NCBI GenBank assembly: GCA_024233865.1
Contig: JACKPA010000002.1
Location: 1-64,000 of the forward strand
Source of the DNA: Leptospiraceae bacterium
GTDB taxonomy: Bacteria > Spirochaetota > Leptospiria > Leptospirales > Leptospiraceae
DNA length: 64,000 nucleotides
Direction: 5' to 3'
This document shows positions 9,170 to 17,819 of the stretch, in pieces. The position numbers and the translations under genes are program-made. The notes under the pieces were generated by a model, which worked only from the letters and a program-made list of their open reading frames with translations, made no database searches and was not told the origin of the DNA. Each line of letters starts with the position of its first letter. Position 1 is the stretch's first letter.

Positions 9170-10068
9170 AAGAAGCTATGGTAACAAATACTGTTAAAAC
9201 AATTCTAGAAATAGCAACTCTTATAAAAGAGGAAAATGTTAGGGGAAAAGACAAGGTTCCCACATCCGAAAGATTTATTCATCAATGTGCCAAAAACTTT
9301 AATATCTCAGAAGAAGAAGTACGGCTTTACTTAAATCAGCTGCAAGAAAACCACTTCATTTTTATTATAGAATTGGTGAGACCCGATCCCAAATTATTTA
9401 TACAAAGCATTGAAGGTTATATTTTTGCGGAAGTCAGTATTTTAAATGAATTGAGACATGAGCTTGAAAAACAATTGATTAAACAATATGAATCAACCAT
9501 GTACAAAAGAAAGTCCTCTTTTCAAATTATTAAAGAACTTTATCCTAGGGTAAAGGAATTTAATAACACACCCCTGGGAAGATTATTAATTTTAAATGTT
9601 ATGGTGGAAGAATACCAAAAGATCGTAAATGCCAATGGTTTTGAGTACTCGGATAATTGGAAAAAAGAAAAGCTGTTCAAATTGTATAGATATGAAGAAG
9701 ACGCTTCTGAAAACCAGGATGTTTCGGACTTTGATAATGATAATTTTTCATCGGATGGTAAATTTGATCCAAGCAATTCAAAATGGGGACGAGCCGTTAA
9801 CCAATTCGGTGTTGAGTTTTTAGTTCGAATCCACTTTAGAAGGTATGAATTTGATCTTGTTCGAAAGCTAATTATGACGGAAAAAATATCACAGTTAAAA
9901 GACTTTTTGTTCATACGAAAAAAGCTTAAAGAATTAGAAGAAAGGGTTACCGAAGACCCGATTCTAAGCCATTATTTTGAACAAATTGTTCAGTTAAGAA
10001 GGTTGGCACAAGCTAAGATCAACATCATACGAAAAAGTGAAACCATTATCAATTCCTCCGCTAAATAA
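9166..10068 (+). CDS. Unknown protein, possible winged-helix N-terminus, operon partner of the repeat ATPase
   Basis: A 300-aa soluble protein starting at TTG 9166, overlapping the previous stop; ATG 9178 is an alternative. Residues about 10-65 are helical and end in a hydrophobic strand (NHFIFIIEL), a shape compatible with a winged-helix fold. The remainder is helical and charged, with an acidic low-complexity stretch near residues 180-200. No known family was recognised. It is the third gene of the 5960-10068 operon, and the esterase gene begins at the base after its stop, so a four-gene transcript is possible. Confidence 0.55.
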   Translation: MKEAMVTNTVKTILEIATLIKEENVRGKDKVPTSERFIHQCAKNFNISEEEVRLYLNQLQENHFIFIIELVRPDPKLFIQSIEGYIFAEVSILNELRHELEKQLIKQYESTMYKRKSSFQIIKELYPRVKEFNNTPLGRLLILNVMVEEYQKIVNANGFEYSDNWKKEKLFKLYRYEEDASENQDVSDFDNDNFSSDGKFDPSNSKWGRAVNQFGVEFLVRIHFRRYEFDLVRKLIMTEKISQLKDFLFIRKKLKELEERVTEDPILSHYFEQIVQLRRLAQAKINIIRKSETIINSSAK

Positions 10069-10899
10069 TTGAAAATAGCGTACTTTTTAGCAATTTGTTT
10101 GTTCTTGCTTACCAAGCAAAGTGTTCTATCCAATCCTTTAAACAATAAATGGCTTAAAAACGAAATAGTTGACTCAGTTTATTATGACATTTATATTCCT
10201 CCCAACTTTCAAAATAAGTGTTTACTCGTTTTTCCGGGATGGAACTACTCCAGAAAAAGCTGGATTAAAAACACAAAACTCATTCACTTTTCCAATCAAT
10301 TCGGATATGCCTTAATACTTCCTGAAATGGGCAAAACACTATATGAATCAAGCTACTTTCCCGAAACATATCTTAAATGGCATTCAATCCCTGGTGGTGT
10401 TTTTATAAAAAAAGTATTTATCCCTCATATTCAAAAAAAACATAATTTACTTACTCCTAAGCAATTCAATGCTCTTTTAGGTCTATCTACTGGTGGCAGA
10501 GGTGTAGTTTTAACTGCTTTGGAAAATCCCGGCTTATTTTCTGCTGCTGCATCCCTTTCCGGAGACTATGCCCAGGAACTTTATCCAAAAGACAATCTAA
10601 TTACTGCCATTTATGGAAGGTATTCCGAATTTCCGGATAGGTGGCACAATATAGATAATCCTATGTACAGAACGCAGGAATGGAAAATTTCACTCTATTT
10701 AGCCCATGGTTTGAAAGATAAAGTAGTTCCCGAAATCCAAAGCAGTACTTTTTATAAAAAGTTGAAAAACCTACACAAAAATAATATCAAAATAATTTAT
10801 AATGTTGTCCCCCATGGCAAACACAATTATCAATTTTGGAATGGTGAATTAAAACCAATTTTTTCTTTTTTTGAATCTATACAGGCTGGAAGCCTGTAG
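10069..10899 (+). CDS. Alpha/beta-hydrolase, esterase-like, exported
   Basis: A 276-aa protein starting at TTG directly after the preceding stop, with an N-terminal signal-like helix (residues 1-20). The alpha/beta-hydrolase elements are readable: oxyanion region LLVFPGWNYS, nucleophile elbow GLSTGG with the catalytic Ser, an acid in GLKDKVVP, and the catalytic His in VPHGKHNYQFW. This matches the esterase-D/PHB-depolymerase-like group acting on esters in the periplasm or outside; the substrate is unknown. Its last codons and TAG stop lie inside the dispersed palindrome at 10880-10898, suggesting the 3' end was reshaped by that element. Confidence 0.75.
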   Translation: MKIAYFLAICLFLLTKQSVLSNPLNNKWLKNEIVDSVYYDIYIPPNFQNKCLLVFPGWNYSRKSWIKNTKLIHFSNQFGYALILPEMGKTLYESSYFPETYLKWHSIPGGVFIKKVFIPHIQKKHNLLTPKQFNALLGLSTGGRGVVLTALENPGLFSAAASLSGDYAQELYPKDNLITAIYGRYSEFPDRWHNIDNPMYRTQEWKISLYLAHGLKDKVVPEIQSSTFYKKLKNLHKNNIKIIYNVVPHGKHNYQFWNGELKPIFSFFESIQAGSL

Positions 10900-10903
10900 T
10901 ACT
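10880..10903. repeat. Dispersed palindrome overlapping the end of the esterase gene
   Basis: TACAGGCT-gga-AGCCTGTA with trailing GTACT; a near-copy of the element at 344-362. It supplies the last codons and stop of the esterase gene and borders the convergent OmpA-like gene. Confidence 0.6.
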
Positions 10904-11453
10904 ACCTGGCTACAAATTCGACTGTTCTGGATTTTTTCATTCCTTCTCTGTCCCGAGGTGGGTTGTGAGGATTATAAACACCCATACCTTTTGATAAAAT
11001 CCTTTTGGGAGCTACTCCGTTTTGTATCAGGTAATTTCTAACTGATTCTGCTCTCATTTGGCTTATGATTTGATTGATCTCAGGATTACTCGTATAATCG
11101 GTATATCCGTTTACTTTAATGTTCACGGAAGGATTTTCTTTCAGGTATTTTACGTATTCGTCTAAAGTGAACATATTTTTTAAAGATAATGAAGTGGAGC
11201 CTTGAGAAAAATAAACCTTTTCCATTTCCCCAAATACTTGATTTGGGTCTTTTTTCTGTTCTTGGGTTTTCCCAGCTTCTTGTTCTACCTGGGTTCCTGT
11301 CCTTATGTCACCTGGTTCCATGGTAGGTGGGACTTGAGACTCGGTCGCTTGGGTTTCTTTGGTAGGAGTTTCTTCTTCTTCCGTTTCTTGTGTAGAACTG
11401 CAATATAACAAACCCGTAATTAAAATAATACCTAGGATATATCTTGAATTCAT
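10902..11453 (-). CDS. OmpA-family lipoprotein
   Basis: A 183-aa lipoprotein (signal ending in TGLLYC) with a Thr/Glu/Pro-rich linker over about residues 22-75 and a C-terminal OmpA domain. The peptidoglycan-contact residues are present: Asp in NGYTDYTSNPE and Arg in SQMRAESVRNYL. It closely resembles the 3309 protein in its closing motif (KGMGVYNPHNP versus GAGVYNSEHP), so the two are paralogues. It has its own 5' region because a terminator separates it from the upstream OmpA gene on the same strand. Confidence 0.86.
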   Translation of the reverse strand: MNSRYILGIILITGLLYCSSTQETEEEETPTKETQATESQVPPTMEPGDIRTGTQVEQEAGKTQEQKKDPNQVFGEMEKVYFSQGSTSLSLKNMFTLDEYVKYLKENPSVNIKVNGYTDYTSNPEINQIISQMRAESVRNYLIQNGVAPKRILSKGMGVYNPHNPPRDREGMKKSRTVEFVAR

Positions 11454-11491
11454 AATTTCTCCTTATAACTTTTCACTTATAAAAATAAAAA

Positions 11492-11517
11492 AAAAGACTC
11501 TTTTGCAAGAGTCTTTT
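11492..11517 (-). terminator. Terminator of the 11554-12039 gene
   Basis: AAAAGACTCTT pairs with AAGAGTCTTTT (11-bp arms, 4-nt loop). Read on the minus strand it is followed by a T-run and lies about 37 nt after the OmpA stop, a good intrinsic terminator that may work in both directions. Confidence 0.85.
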
Positions 11518-11553
11518 ACAATGAAAAAAGTCTTTTTTCAAGTCTTTTTTGAA

Positions 11554-12039
11554 TTACATCGCTACTTTTGTTACGACTGCTCTCATGTCTTGGTCTTCAC
11601 CCAATCCAACAGTATTAATTCTTTCTCCGGAAACACCTTTTTTAACTAGATAACCTTTAACAGCTTTGGCTCTTCTCTCGCTTAATTTCATGTTATGCTC
11701 AGCGCCACCCACTTTATCAGCGTGGCCTTCCAAAGTTACCTTTACGGAAGGAAATTTATTTAAAATTTCAGCTTGCATATCCAATGCTTTTTTGGAATCT
11801 GCGTTTAGAGCAGTGCTATCCATAGCAAAAGATACTTTATCGTAGTCTTTGATTGCATTGCTCACAGCAGTAGTGTCAGGTACTGTCATACTTCTGTCTG
11901 TTGATTCAGGCTCATCAGTTTTAGCTACTTCCGTTTCAGTATTGTCAGTATTTTCTACTTTTTCATTACTAGAAGAACAAGCAACTAAAGTAAGAACTAA
12001 TAACATTGCAGTAAGCATACTCAATAATTTTAATTTCAT
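11554..12039 (-). CDS. OmpA-family lipoprotein (Pal-like)
   Basis: A 161-aa lipoprotein with a canonical signal (LVLTLVAC|SSS) followed by an acidic linker and an OmpA domain. The domain holds the motif LEGHADKVGGAEHNMKLSERRA, with Asp and Arg for diaminopimelate binding (LSERRAKAVKGYL). It is closer to classical Pal than the two other OmpA lipoproteins here. The product would anchor the outer membrane to peptidoglycan. No Tol genes are adjacent. The 430-nt upstream gap holds its promoter region. Confidence 0.88.
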   Translation of the reverse strand: MKLKLLSMLTAMLLVLTLVACSSSNEKVENTDNTETEVAKTDEPESTDRSMTVPDTTAVSNAIKDYDKVSFAMDSTALNADSKKALDMQAEILNKFPSVKVTLEGHADKVGGAEHNMKLSERRAKAVKGYLVKKGVSGERINTVGLGEDQDMRAVVTKVAM

Positions 12040-12470
12040 ATTGGAATCTCCACGATTTCATGATTTATTTGATATTTCAAATAATTAAAAAACCAGAATT
12101 TTGAGATGCTCAATTTTGTCAAGCAATATAAATAAACTCTTTTTTAGACATAAATAATAAATAAATTGACTATTCCGGTGGTTCGATACATTAAATTATT
12201 TCTACCTATCCCCGTATAGCTATCCTTTTGCGTCGTTCTCAATCCGCCCCTTTCCTAACAGGAAAGGAGCATAATGACAATTTTTCAATAAAAAAAACTA
12301 AATATTAAGACTACCCCTTCCCTGCAGTTTCCTAAGCATGCGAATTAGGGAAGGGGAAAGGGGATAGGTATAAAAAATCAAAATACGATTTTTGGAATTA
12401 TGATAATAATTTGACAAACAAATATGAATAAAAATATTGGAAGAGAACAACCTTTTAGGATTTTTTAAAG
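12040..12470. other. 430-nt intergenic region with two GC-rich palindromes
   Basis: This is a divergent gap between the Pal-like gene and the CopD-like gene, so it should hold both promoters. It contains CCTTTCCT-aac-AGGAAAGG at 12249-12267 and CCCCTTCCCT/AGGGAAGGGG at 12314-12323/12347-12356. Both stand out against the AT-rich background. No convincing gene is present. Confidence 0.6.
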
Positions 12471-12953
12471 ATGGATATAAACGATCTTGCTTTAGCAAGG
12501 GTATTGCACATTATAGGTGTAGTATTGTGGATTGGTGGTGTTGCCATGGTAACTACAGTTCTACTTCCATCAATTAGAAAGTTAAAAAACCCTGAAGAAA
12601 GAGTAATTTTTTTTGAAACTATTGAAAAAAGTTTTGCAATACAAGCAAAGCTAACAACAGTTTTAACCGGAGCCACAGGTTTTTATATGCTTTATGCATT
12701 GAATGCCTGGGGTAGATATTTGATATTGCAGTATTGGTGGATTCATGCCATGACTGCTGTTTGGTTGGTATTTACTATAATGTTATTTATTTTGGAACCC
12801 CTCTTTTTACATAATTGGTTTATTAAAAAAGCCAAACTTGAGCCAGAGAAAACTTTTTCCATCGTTTTCGGATTACATATATTTCTCCTGTCTATCAGTT
12901 TGATTACAATATTCGGTTCTGCCGCTGGTGCTCACGGATGGTTCTTTTTTTAA
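12471..12953 (+). CDS. CopD/DUF2269-like four-helix membrane protein
   Basis: A 160-aa integral membrane protein with about four transmembrane helices. The first helix carries LARVLHIIGVVLWIGGV, with a His and Gly pattern typical of CopD-like and DUF2269-like proteins, and a second conserved His occurs in YWWIHAM. Such proteins are small haem- or copper-associated membrane proteins or transport partners; the function here is unproven. It stands alone between a divergent gap and the RRM gene. Confidence 0.65.
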   Translation: MDINDLALARVLHIIGVVLWIGGVAMVTTVLLPSIRKLKNPEERVIFFETIEKSFAIQAKLTTVLTGATGFYMLYALNAWGRYLILQYWWIHAMTAVWLVFTIMLFILEPLFLHNWFIKKAKLEPEKTFSIVFGLHIFLLSISLITIFGSAAGAHGWFFF

Positions 12954-13213
12954 TAAAATTTTAATTGCTATCTAATAAATTCAATGATTTGATATTCTAA
13001 ATTCCCTGTGTTATTGTTTTGCTTTATGTATCTACTCAAAATAAAACTAAATGATTTAACCCTAAACGAATATTGTGATTTCATAAGGTTTTTTTTGCAC
13101 CCGATGATAAAAATATATTATTATATGACTTTCTTTTGGTGTTGGATTATTTGCACTAAATCCTATTTATACAAACAATTTATATTGTATAAAAGGTAAA
13201 ATGGAGAAAAAAA

Positions 13214-13522
13214 ATGAATGAAAATAAAATTTATATTGGTAATTTACCCTATTCCGTTGAAGAAGACGACTTGGAAAATGAGTTTTCCGAATTTGGAGAA
13301 ATTACTGAGATAAAATTAATAAAAGACCCTGGAACAGGTCGAAGTAAAGGATTTGCTTTTGTCACATTTGCAACCTCAGATGCCATGAACGCCTCTCTAG
13401 TTAAAAATGGAAAAGAAGTAAGTGGTAGAAATATCAAGGTGAATAAAGCTGAAGATAAGAATTCACGAAGAGACAATAGGGGTGGCGGTGGTGGTCCAAA
13501 GCATCGCAATCGTAGATTTTAA
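13214..13522 (+). CDS. RRM-domain RNA-binding protein
   Basis: A 102-aa single-RRM protein of the bacterial Rbp/cold-inducible type. RNP-2 (IYIGNL, residues 6-11) and RNP-1 (KGFAFVTF, about 48-55) are both present. A basic Gly/Arg-rich tail (GGGGGPKHRNRRF) follows, typical of the family. It should bind single-stranded RNA in the cytoplasm. The AT-rich 260 nt upstream could hold a long leader, as is common for cold-regulated RRM genes, but I see no specific motif. A terminator-like hairpin follows at 13636-13681. Confidence 0.92.
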   Translation: MNENKIYIGNLPYSVEEDDLENEFSEFGEITEIKLIKDPGTGRSKGFAFVTFATSDAMNASLVKNGKEVSGRNIKVNKAEDKNSRRDNRGGGGGPKHRNRRF

Positions 13523-13635
13523 ACAAATGCATAATTTGGCTAAATTAACGCTATGATTTAAAATTAACTTCCTATTAACAGTTAATGTGATATTCAGAAC
13601 AAAATTTGCAAAATAGTAAATCTAAAAATCAATTC

Positions 13636-13681
13636 AAGTTGTGTATTAGTTACAAATTAGCTCTTACACAACTTATTTTTT
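13636..13681 (+). terminator. Probable terminator after the RRM gene
   Basis: AAGTTGTGTA (13636-13645) pairs with TACACAACTT (13665-13674), followed by ATTTTTTTG. The 19-nt loop is larger than usual. Confidence 0.6.
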
Positions 13682-13718
13682 GTCTTGCTTAATTATACTA
13701 ATTTTTTCTTTTGACCTT

Positions 13719-14993
13719 ATGAGGTTATCTTTTAAGAAAAAATACAATAAGAAACAATGGTTATTAATCTTCATTGTATTTGTATGTTGTAGATTAGATT
13801 TATCCCCGGATACTTTTATACGAAAACATCCTTATACAACCAATATAAAGCCATCGGAAGAAAAGTTTTATCAGGCGATTCTTCCTAAGCTCAAAAGCAA
13901 AAAAGTCATATTGGTTACCAATCCATCCGGTATAGGAAATAATCCGGAAAAAATACAAGAAGAATTTTCCAAAGAAAAAGTAAACCTTATCTCCATGATA
14001 GGTTTGGAACATGGATTTTTGGGTCTTGAAGAGGAATTTAACTCCAAAGTAATGACAGTTGATCCCTATTTTAATCTTCCGGTTTACCATATTTATAGAA
14101 TTACAGAAGATAAGCTTGCGTCTGTTTTGGAACAAGCGGAAGTTATTGTATTTGACGTGCAAGACATGGGAATGAGGTGTTATACCTATCTTTCGGTAAT
14201 AAAAAGAATCATGGATGGAATTAAAAACACCAAAACCAAATTACTTGTTTTGGATCACATTAACCCTAGCTTACATATCGGTCCGAGAGGCGGAAATATA
14301 AAATCCGGTTATGAAAATTTTGCGGGTGAGTTTCCATCCTTATTTTTTACAGGATTAACAATTGGAGAATCGGCTCTATACTACAATTCTAAATTCTTAT
14401 CAAACCGCGTAAACTTAGAAATAGTACCGGTTGAAAATTTTACAAGGAAAATGCACTTTGAAGAAACTGGGCTACTATGGAATACTCCTTCTCCTAACCT
14501 TCCTAATATAGAATCTGCCAGAAATTATCTTTCTTTGGTATTTTTGGAGGGTGTAAATGTTTCCGTTGGCAGAGGAACACAAGCACCATTTATATACTTC
14601 GGAGCTCCTTGGTTTGACAAACCGAATGTTGTAGCTGAAATTTTAAACAAAGATTCCAATAAAGAATACTACTTTCAACCGGTGTTTTTCAGACCATCTT
14701 ATCCTCCTTATAAAAATCAAGTATGTCGCGGTTTGCGTTTGAATGTAATTAATATACACTATGATCCCATAAAACTGGCTTTCAAAATTATTAAAACGCT
14801 AAAAAACTATTATAGAGATAGCTTTCGTTGGAATCCGGAAGGTAATAAATACTCTATAGATTATCTTTGGGGTTCTGAGAGTTTTAGAAATGCCATTGAA
14901 GCGGATCTAACCTATAAAGAGTTTCATACAACATTCCAAAAAGAGGAAAAAAAACAAAAAAAGATTCTAAAGAAATTCCACATATACCAATAG
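13719..14993 (+). CDS. DUF1343 protein (NamZ-type exo-N-acetylmuramidase family)
   Basis: DUF1343 includes NamZ, an exo-beta-N-acetylmuramidase of peptidoglycan recycling. The start is set at ATG 13719, which gives an N-terminal hydrophobic segment (WLLIFIVFVCC) that may be a lipoprotein signal; a TTG at 13680 is the alternative. Family blocks are visible in order: VTNPSGIGN, GLEHGFLG, VFDVQDMGMRCYTYL, a looser version of the DRPNP block (DHINPSLHIGP), GESALYYN and NTPSPNLPNIESA followed by GVNVSVGRGTQAPF. The length of about 424 aa matches the family. DUF2797 follows 7 nt downstream, so the two are probably co-transcribed. Confidence 0.82.
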   Translation: MRLSFKKKYNKKQWLLIFIVFVCCRLDLSPDTFIRKHPYTTNIKPSEEKFYQAILPKLKSKKVILVTNPSGIGNNPEKIQEEFSKEKVNLISMIGLEHGFLGLEEEFNSKVMTVDPYFNLPVYHIYRITEDKLASVLEQAEVIVFDVQDMGMRCYTYLSVIKRIMDGIKNTKTKLLVLDHINPSLHIGPRGGNIKSGYENFAGEFPSLFFTGLTIGESALYYNSKFLSNRVNLEIVPVENFTRKMHFEETGLLWNTPSPNLPNIESARNYLSLVFLEGVNVSVGRGTQAPFIYFGAPWFDKPNVVAEILNKDSNKEYYFQPVFFRPSYPPYKNQVCRGLRLNVINIHYDPIKLAFKIIKTLKNYYRDSFRWNPEGNKYSIDYLWGSESFRNAIEADLTYKEFHTTFQKEEKKQKKILKKFHIYQ

Positions 14994-15000
14994 AGAAAAT

Positions 15001-15852
15001 ATGATACTAAATGGATATTTAAGAATGTTAAAACACCAAGAAATCAATCCTGTAAAGTATTTTCTGGTGTTAGCAAGTTACCAAAATGAATTTCCCGTAA
15101 AAAAAGAAACTGAAGTTCCTATCAAAACTTCGGAATATGATCTTACAACTTTCCTTAATAAAAAATTAACAATATCTTTTCAAAAGAGTATAAGATGTTT
15201 ACACTGTGCATCTCTAACAAAAAAGAGCTATAACCAAGGCTACTGTTATCCTTGCTTTATTCGTTTGGCAAAAAATGATATGTGCATACTTAAACCTGAA
15301 ACCTGCCATTACCATAAAGGAACTTGTCGAGAACCGGAATGGGGAAAAGAGAATTGTTTCCGACAACATACGGTATATTTGGCAAATACAAGCGGGATCA
15401 AAGTAGGCATTACAAAAGAAAATCCGATTACAAAAAGGTGGGTAGATCAAGGAGCTGTGGAAGCTCTTGCCGTAATCAAAACAGAAAACAGACTAGATGC
15501 CGGAATACTTGAAAATGAATTAAAAAAGTACATCGCAGATAAAACGTCATGGCAAAAAATGGTTTCTACTCAGCCGGAGCCGATTGATCTAAAAAAGCAC
15601 AAATACGAACTTTTGGAAAAGTTAAAAAACCTTAAAACTACCTATACAATAGAAAAAGATGAAAAATTAACAAACATCTACTATCCAATTGAAAAATATC
15701 CATCCAAAAAAATTTCTTACAAACTAAAAGAAAGCTTACCAATTGAAGACGTTTTAGTTGGAATAAAAGGACAATACTTGCTCTTTGAAAAAGGCGTTTT
15801 AAACATCAGATCACATGCCGGATATCTTTGCGGCATAGAGATTAGTGATTGA
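15001..15852 (+). CDS. DUF2797 Cys-rich protein
   Basis: A 283-aa cytoplasmic protein of the DUF2797 family. A Cys cluster over about residues 65-120 (CLHCAS, YCYPCF, CHYHKGTCREPEWG, ENC) probably binds zinc. It is followed by the family's GIY-YIG-like core (TVYLANTSGIKVGITKENPITKRWVDQGA). The family has no demonstrated reaction; resemblance to GIY-YIG nuclease folds is an inference. It is 7 nt from the DUF1343 gene. Confidence 0.8.
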   Translation: MILNGYLRMLKHQEINPVKYFLVLASYQNEFPVKKETEVPIKTSEYDLTTFLNKKLTISFQKSIRCLHCASLTKKSYNQGYCYPCFIRLAKNDMCILKPETCHYHKGTCREPEWGKENCFRQHTVYLANTSGIKVGITKENPITKRWVDQGAVEALAVIKTENRLDAGILENELKKYIADKTSWQKMVSTQPEPIDLKKHKYELLEKLKNLKTTYTIEKDEKLTNIYYPIEKYPSKKISYKLKESLPIEDVLVGIKGQYLLFEKGVLNIRSHAGYLCGIEISD

Positions 15853-16006
15853 AAAGTAAGCTATAATACGATAAAAGGCTTGATTTTAAAGGGCTATTTG
15901 ATTTCATGTACATGTAAGCATTATCTAATTTAAATTTTATTGGTACACTTTTGCAATATTATATTTCAATGATTAATAATCAATAAATTATATTAGGAGA
16001 AACAAT

Positions 16007-16234
16007 ATGAAAAAAAATTCAACCATTAAGGAATTGGAGATCGAAATCAATTCGGAACTTAGCTCTGAATTAGGAATTACAGCAGAAGAAGTTGGATTCA
16101 AAACCGGTGATTTTGTTTACAACAAAGAAGATGGTGTTCACTATCGAATTGAATCCATAATTGACAACTACTATTTAAAAGTCGAAAATGTAGAAAATTC
16201 CAAACACTATCACAATTTTAAAAAGATTTCTTAA
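16007..16234 (+). CDS. Small hypothetical protein
   Basis: A 75-aa protein behind a good AGGAGA site 7 nt before the ATG. It is charged and soluble, with a strand-rich second half (GDFVYNKEDGVHYRIESI) that recalls small SH3-like folds. No family was recognised. The strong ribosome-binding site and isolated position support a real gene. Confidence 0.6.
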   Translation: MKKNSTIKELEIEINSELSSELGITAEEVGFKTGDFVYNKEDGVHYRIESIIDNYYLKVENVENSKHYHNFKKIS

Positions 16235-16277
16235 AGCTTTTTAAACATCTAAAATTTTTTAAAAAAGGGGTAACACA

Positions 16278-16347
16278 GGGGTTCACCCCTACGCCCGAAA
16301 ATACCACAGGCTTTGTAGGGGCAATCCCCCGGTGGTTGCCCTTACAA
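16278..16347. repeat. GC-rich palindromic intergenic repeats
   Basis: AGGGGTtcACCCCT (16278-16291) is followed by TTGTAGGGGCAA/TTGCCCTTACAA arms (16314-16325/16336-16347). This GTAGGGGC-type palindrome belongs to a widely dispersed class of short bacterial intergenic elements and is unlike the AT-rich surroundings. The rest of the 16235-16482 gap has nothing I can name. Confidence 0.65.
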
Positions 16348-16482
16348 ATAATAGCTTTTTCTTGTCCGAAACTTAAGTAGTTAAAAAATTTTCAATAGTT
16401 TTCAAAAAAAAAGTTTTTCTTGACTATAAACATTCCTAAATAATTTATTCTAAACTAAACAAATCACAGGAATCCATATAAT

Positions 16483-17718
16483 ATGTACAAAAACTTTTTT
16501 TTATTTCTATATCTGTTTATTTTTACTGGAGTTCTTTTTTCACAGGAAGGTGAACTAGATGAACCTAATGCTAAATACTTAGAAGCATTGAAAAAAGAAA
16601 AAAAATATCATCTTACTTTAAACCAGTCTTTTTCAAATGATATATGGTTTAGGGGCAGTAGCGTTCTAGGAGAGAGATTGACTATGAGAAACAATACACC
16701 CTACCAAACTCTTTATCAATCATGGAATATCGTTACCGGATTTTCCTATGAAACTCCTATTGAAGGTCTTGCAATCAGCATGAACGTCTATAGTCCGACA
16801 GCACACAGAAGCAATATAGATAATGATCATTTAATGCAATCAGCTCCCGGAGACTCTACGGATTATACAAGCCAATTTGTAAATTCAATGATGGGACAGG
16901 GATATACATCAGACCCGCTCTGTCCGGGAGTTGCGGCTGCAAACCAGTCCTTTTGCTCTGCGGCTCTAAAAAATGGAGTAGACCCAACGTCTATCAAATT
17001 CAGAAAAGATAAAAACGGATTAAAGGATATTTGGGATACATCCATAGGTTATAACTGGAAGAGCAAAATTGGAATAATTACCACAGGTTTTTATTTTGCC
17101 AACAATAATAACTATTTTACAGGAAGCAATGTTCCGATTATGCTTGGAGAACTCGTTGTTGGGGTTAAATTTCCATTTTTGGCAAAATACAACATTGCTT
17201 ATACTGCATATTATAGGTTTACGTCGGAAGCAGGTGGTGGAGGAAACGGTGGAAGCAATCATAGAATCTCGTTTAGCCGAACCTTCCTTGAAAAGAAGTT
17301 TATAAACTTTACCATTAGTTCATCTGCCGGCTACCAGCATATTACAAACCAGGTAATGGGAGTTTCTGACATAAGCCCTAAGATCCAGGTTAATTTCGGT
17401 TCTATTTATGTTTCTTTTATGGACGCAATTCGCCCTTATTCAAGACTGTATGATAATTCAACGCAAGGCGTTTATACAAACAGCAATGTTGCCGACGGAA
17501 GAGTTGATGATCCCTCCAAAGTTCATGGAATTAAAAACCAATTTATTGTAGAACAAATCCAAAGTGGAGTTGATAATTTACAAACTAATGGAACAATTGC
17601 AGATTCGACAGGATATACAAGGGAAGTATTAAAGCTAAAGTTAGTACAGAATTACCAGCAACAGAAATTTGTAAAAAATCTATTTTTTGCTACTATTGGG
17701 TACAGCAAAAAGTTTTAA
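16483..17718 (+). CDS. Putative outer-membrane beta-barrel protein
   Basis: A 411-aa protein with a clear signal peptide (hydrophobic residues 4-20, cleavage near FSQEG). The mature part has alternating hydrophobic strands rich in aromatic residues and ends with FATIGYSKKF, a terminal aromatic typical of barrel proteins. A disordered insert with Cys occurs near residues 140-165. No family was recognised. It precedes a solute-binding protein gene by about 100 nt, so it may deliver a solute to the periplasm. Confidence 0.6.
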   Translation: MYKNFFLFLYLFIFTGVLFSQEGELDEPNAKYLEALKKEKKYHLTLNQSFSNDIWFRGSSVLGERLTMRNNTPYQTLYQSWNIVTGFSYETPIEGLAISMNVYSPTAHRSNIDNDHLMQSAPGDSTDYTSQFVNSMMGQGYTSDPLCPGVAAANQSFCSAALKNGVDPTSIKFRKDKNGLKDIWDTSIGYNWKSKIGIITTGFYFANNNNYFTGSNVPIMLGELVVGVKFPFLAKYNIAYTAYYRFTSEAGGGGNGGSNHRISFSRTFLEKKFINFTISSSAGYQHITNQVMGVSDISPKIQVNFGSIYVSFMDAIRPYSRLYDNSTQGVYTNSNVADGRVDDPSKVHGIKNQFIVEQIQSGVDNLQTNGTIADSTGYTREVLKLKLVQNYQQQKFVKNLFFATIGYSKKF

Positions 17719-17819
17719 TCATTTTTAGATAAAAATTTTTTATTTTATATTTACAAATAAAGTTCAAAAAAAATTGATAGAATACAAGGTTATTTTACCA
17801 ATCTGTTGTAGAGGGTATT

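Noticed and set aside
13008..13199. A 63-codon frame before the RRM gene
   Set aside because: Hydrophobic, AT-driven composition with no ribosome-binding site; more likely a leader region.
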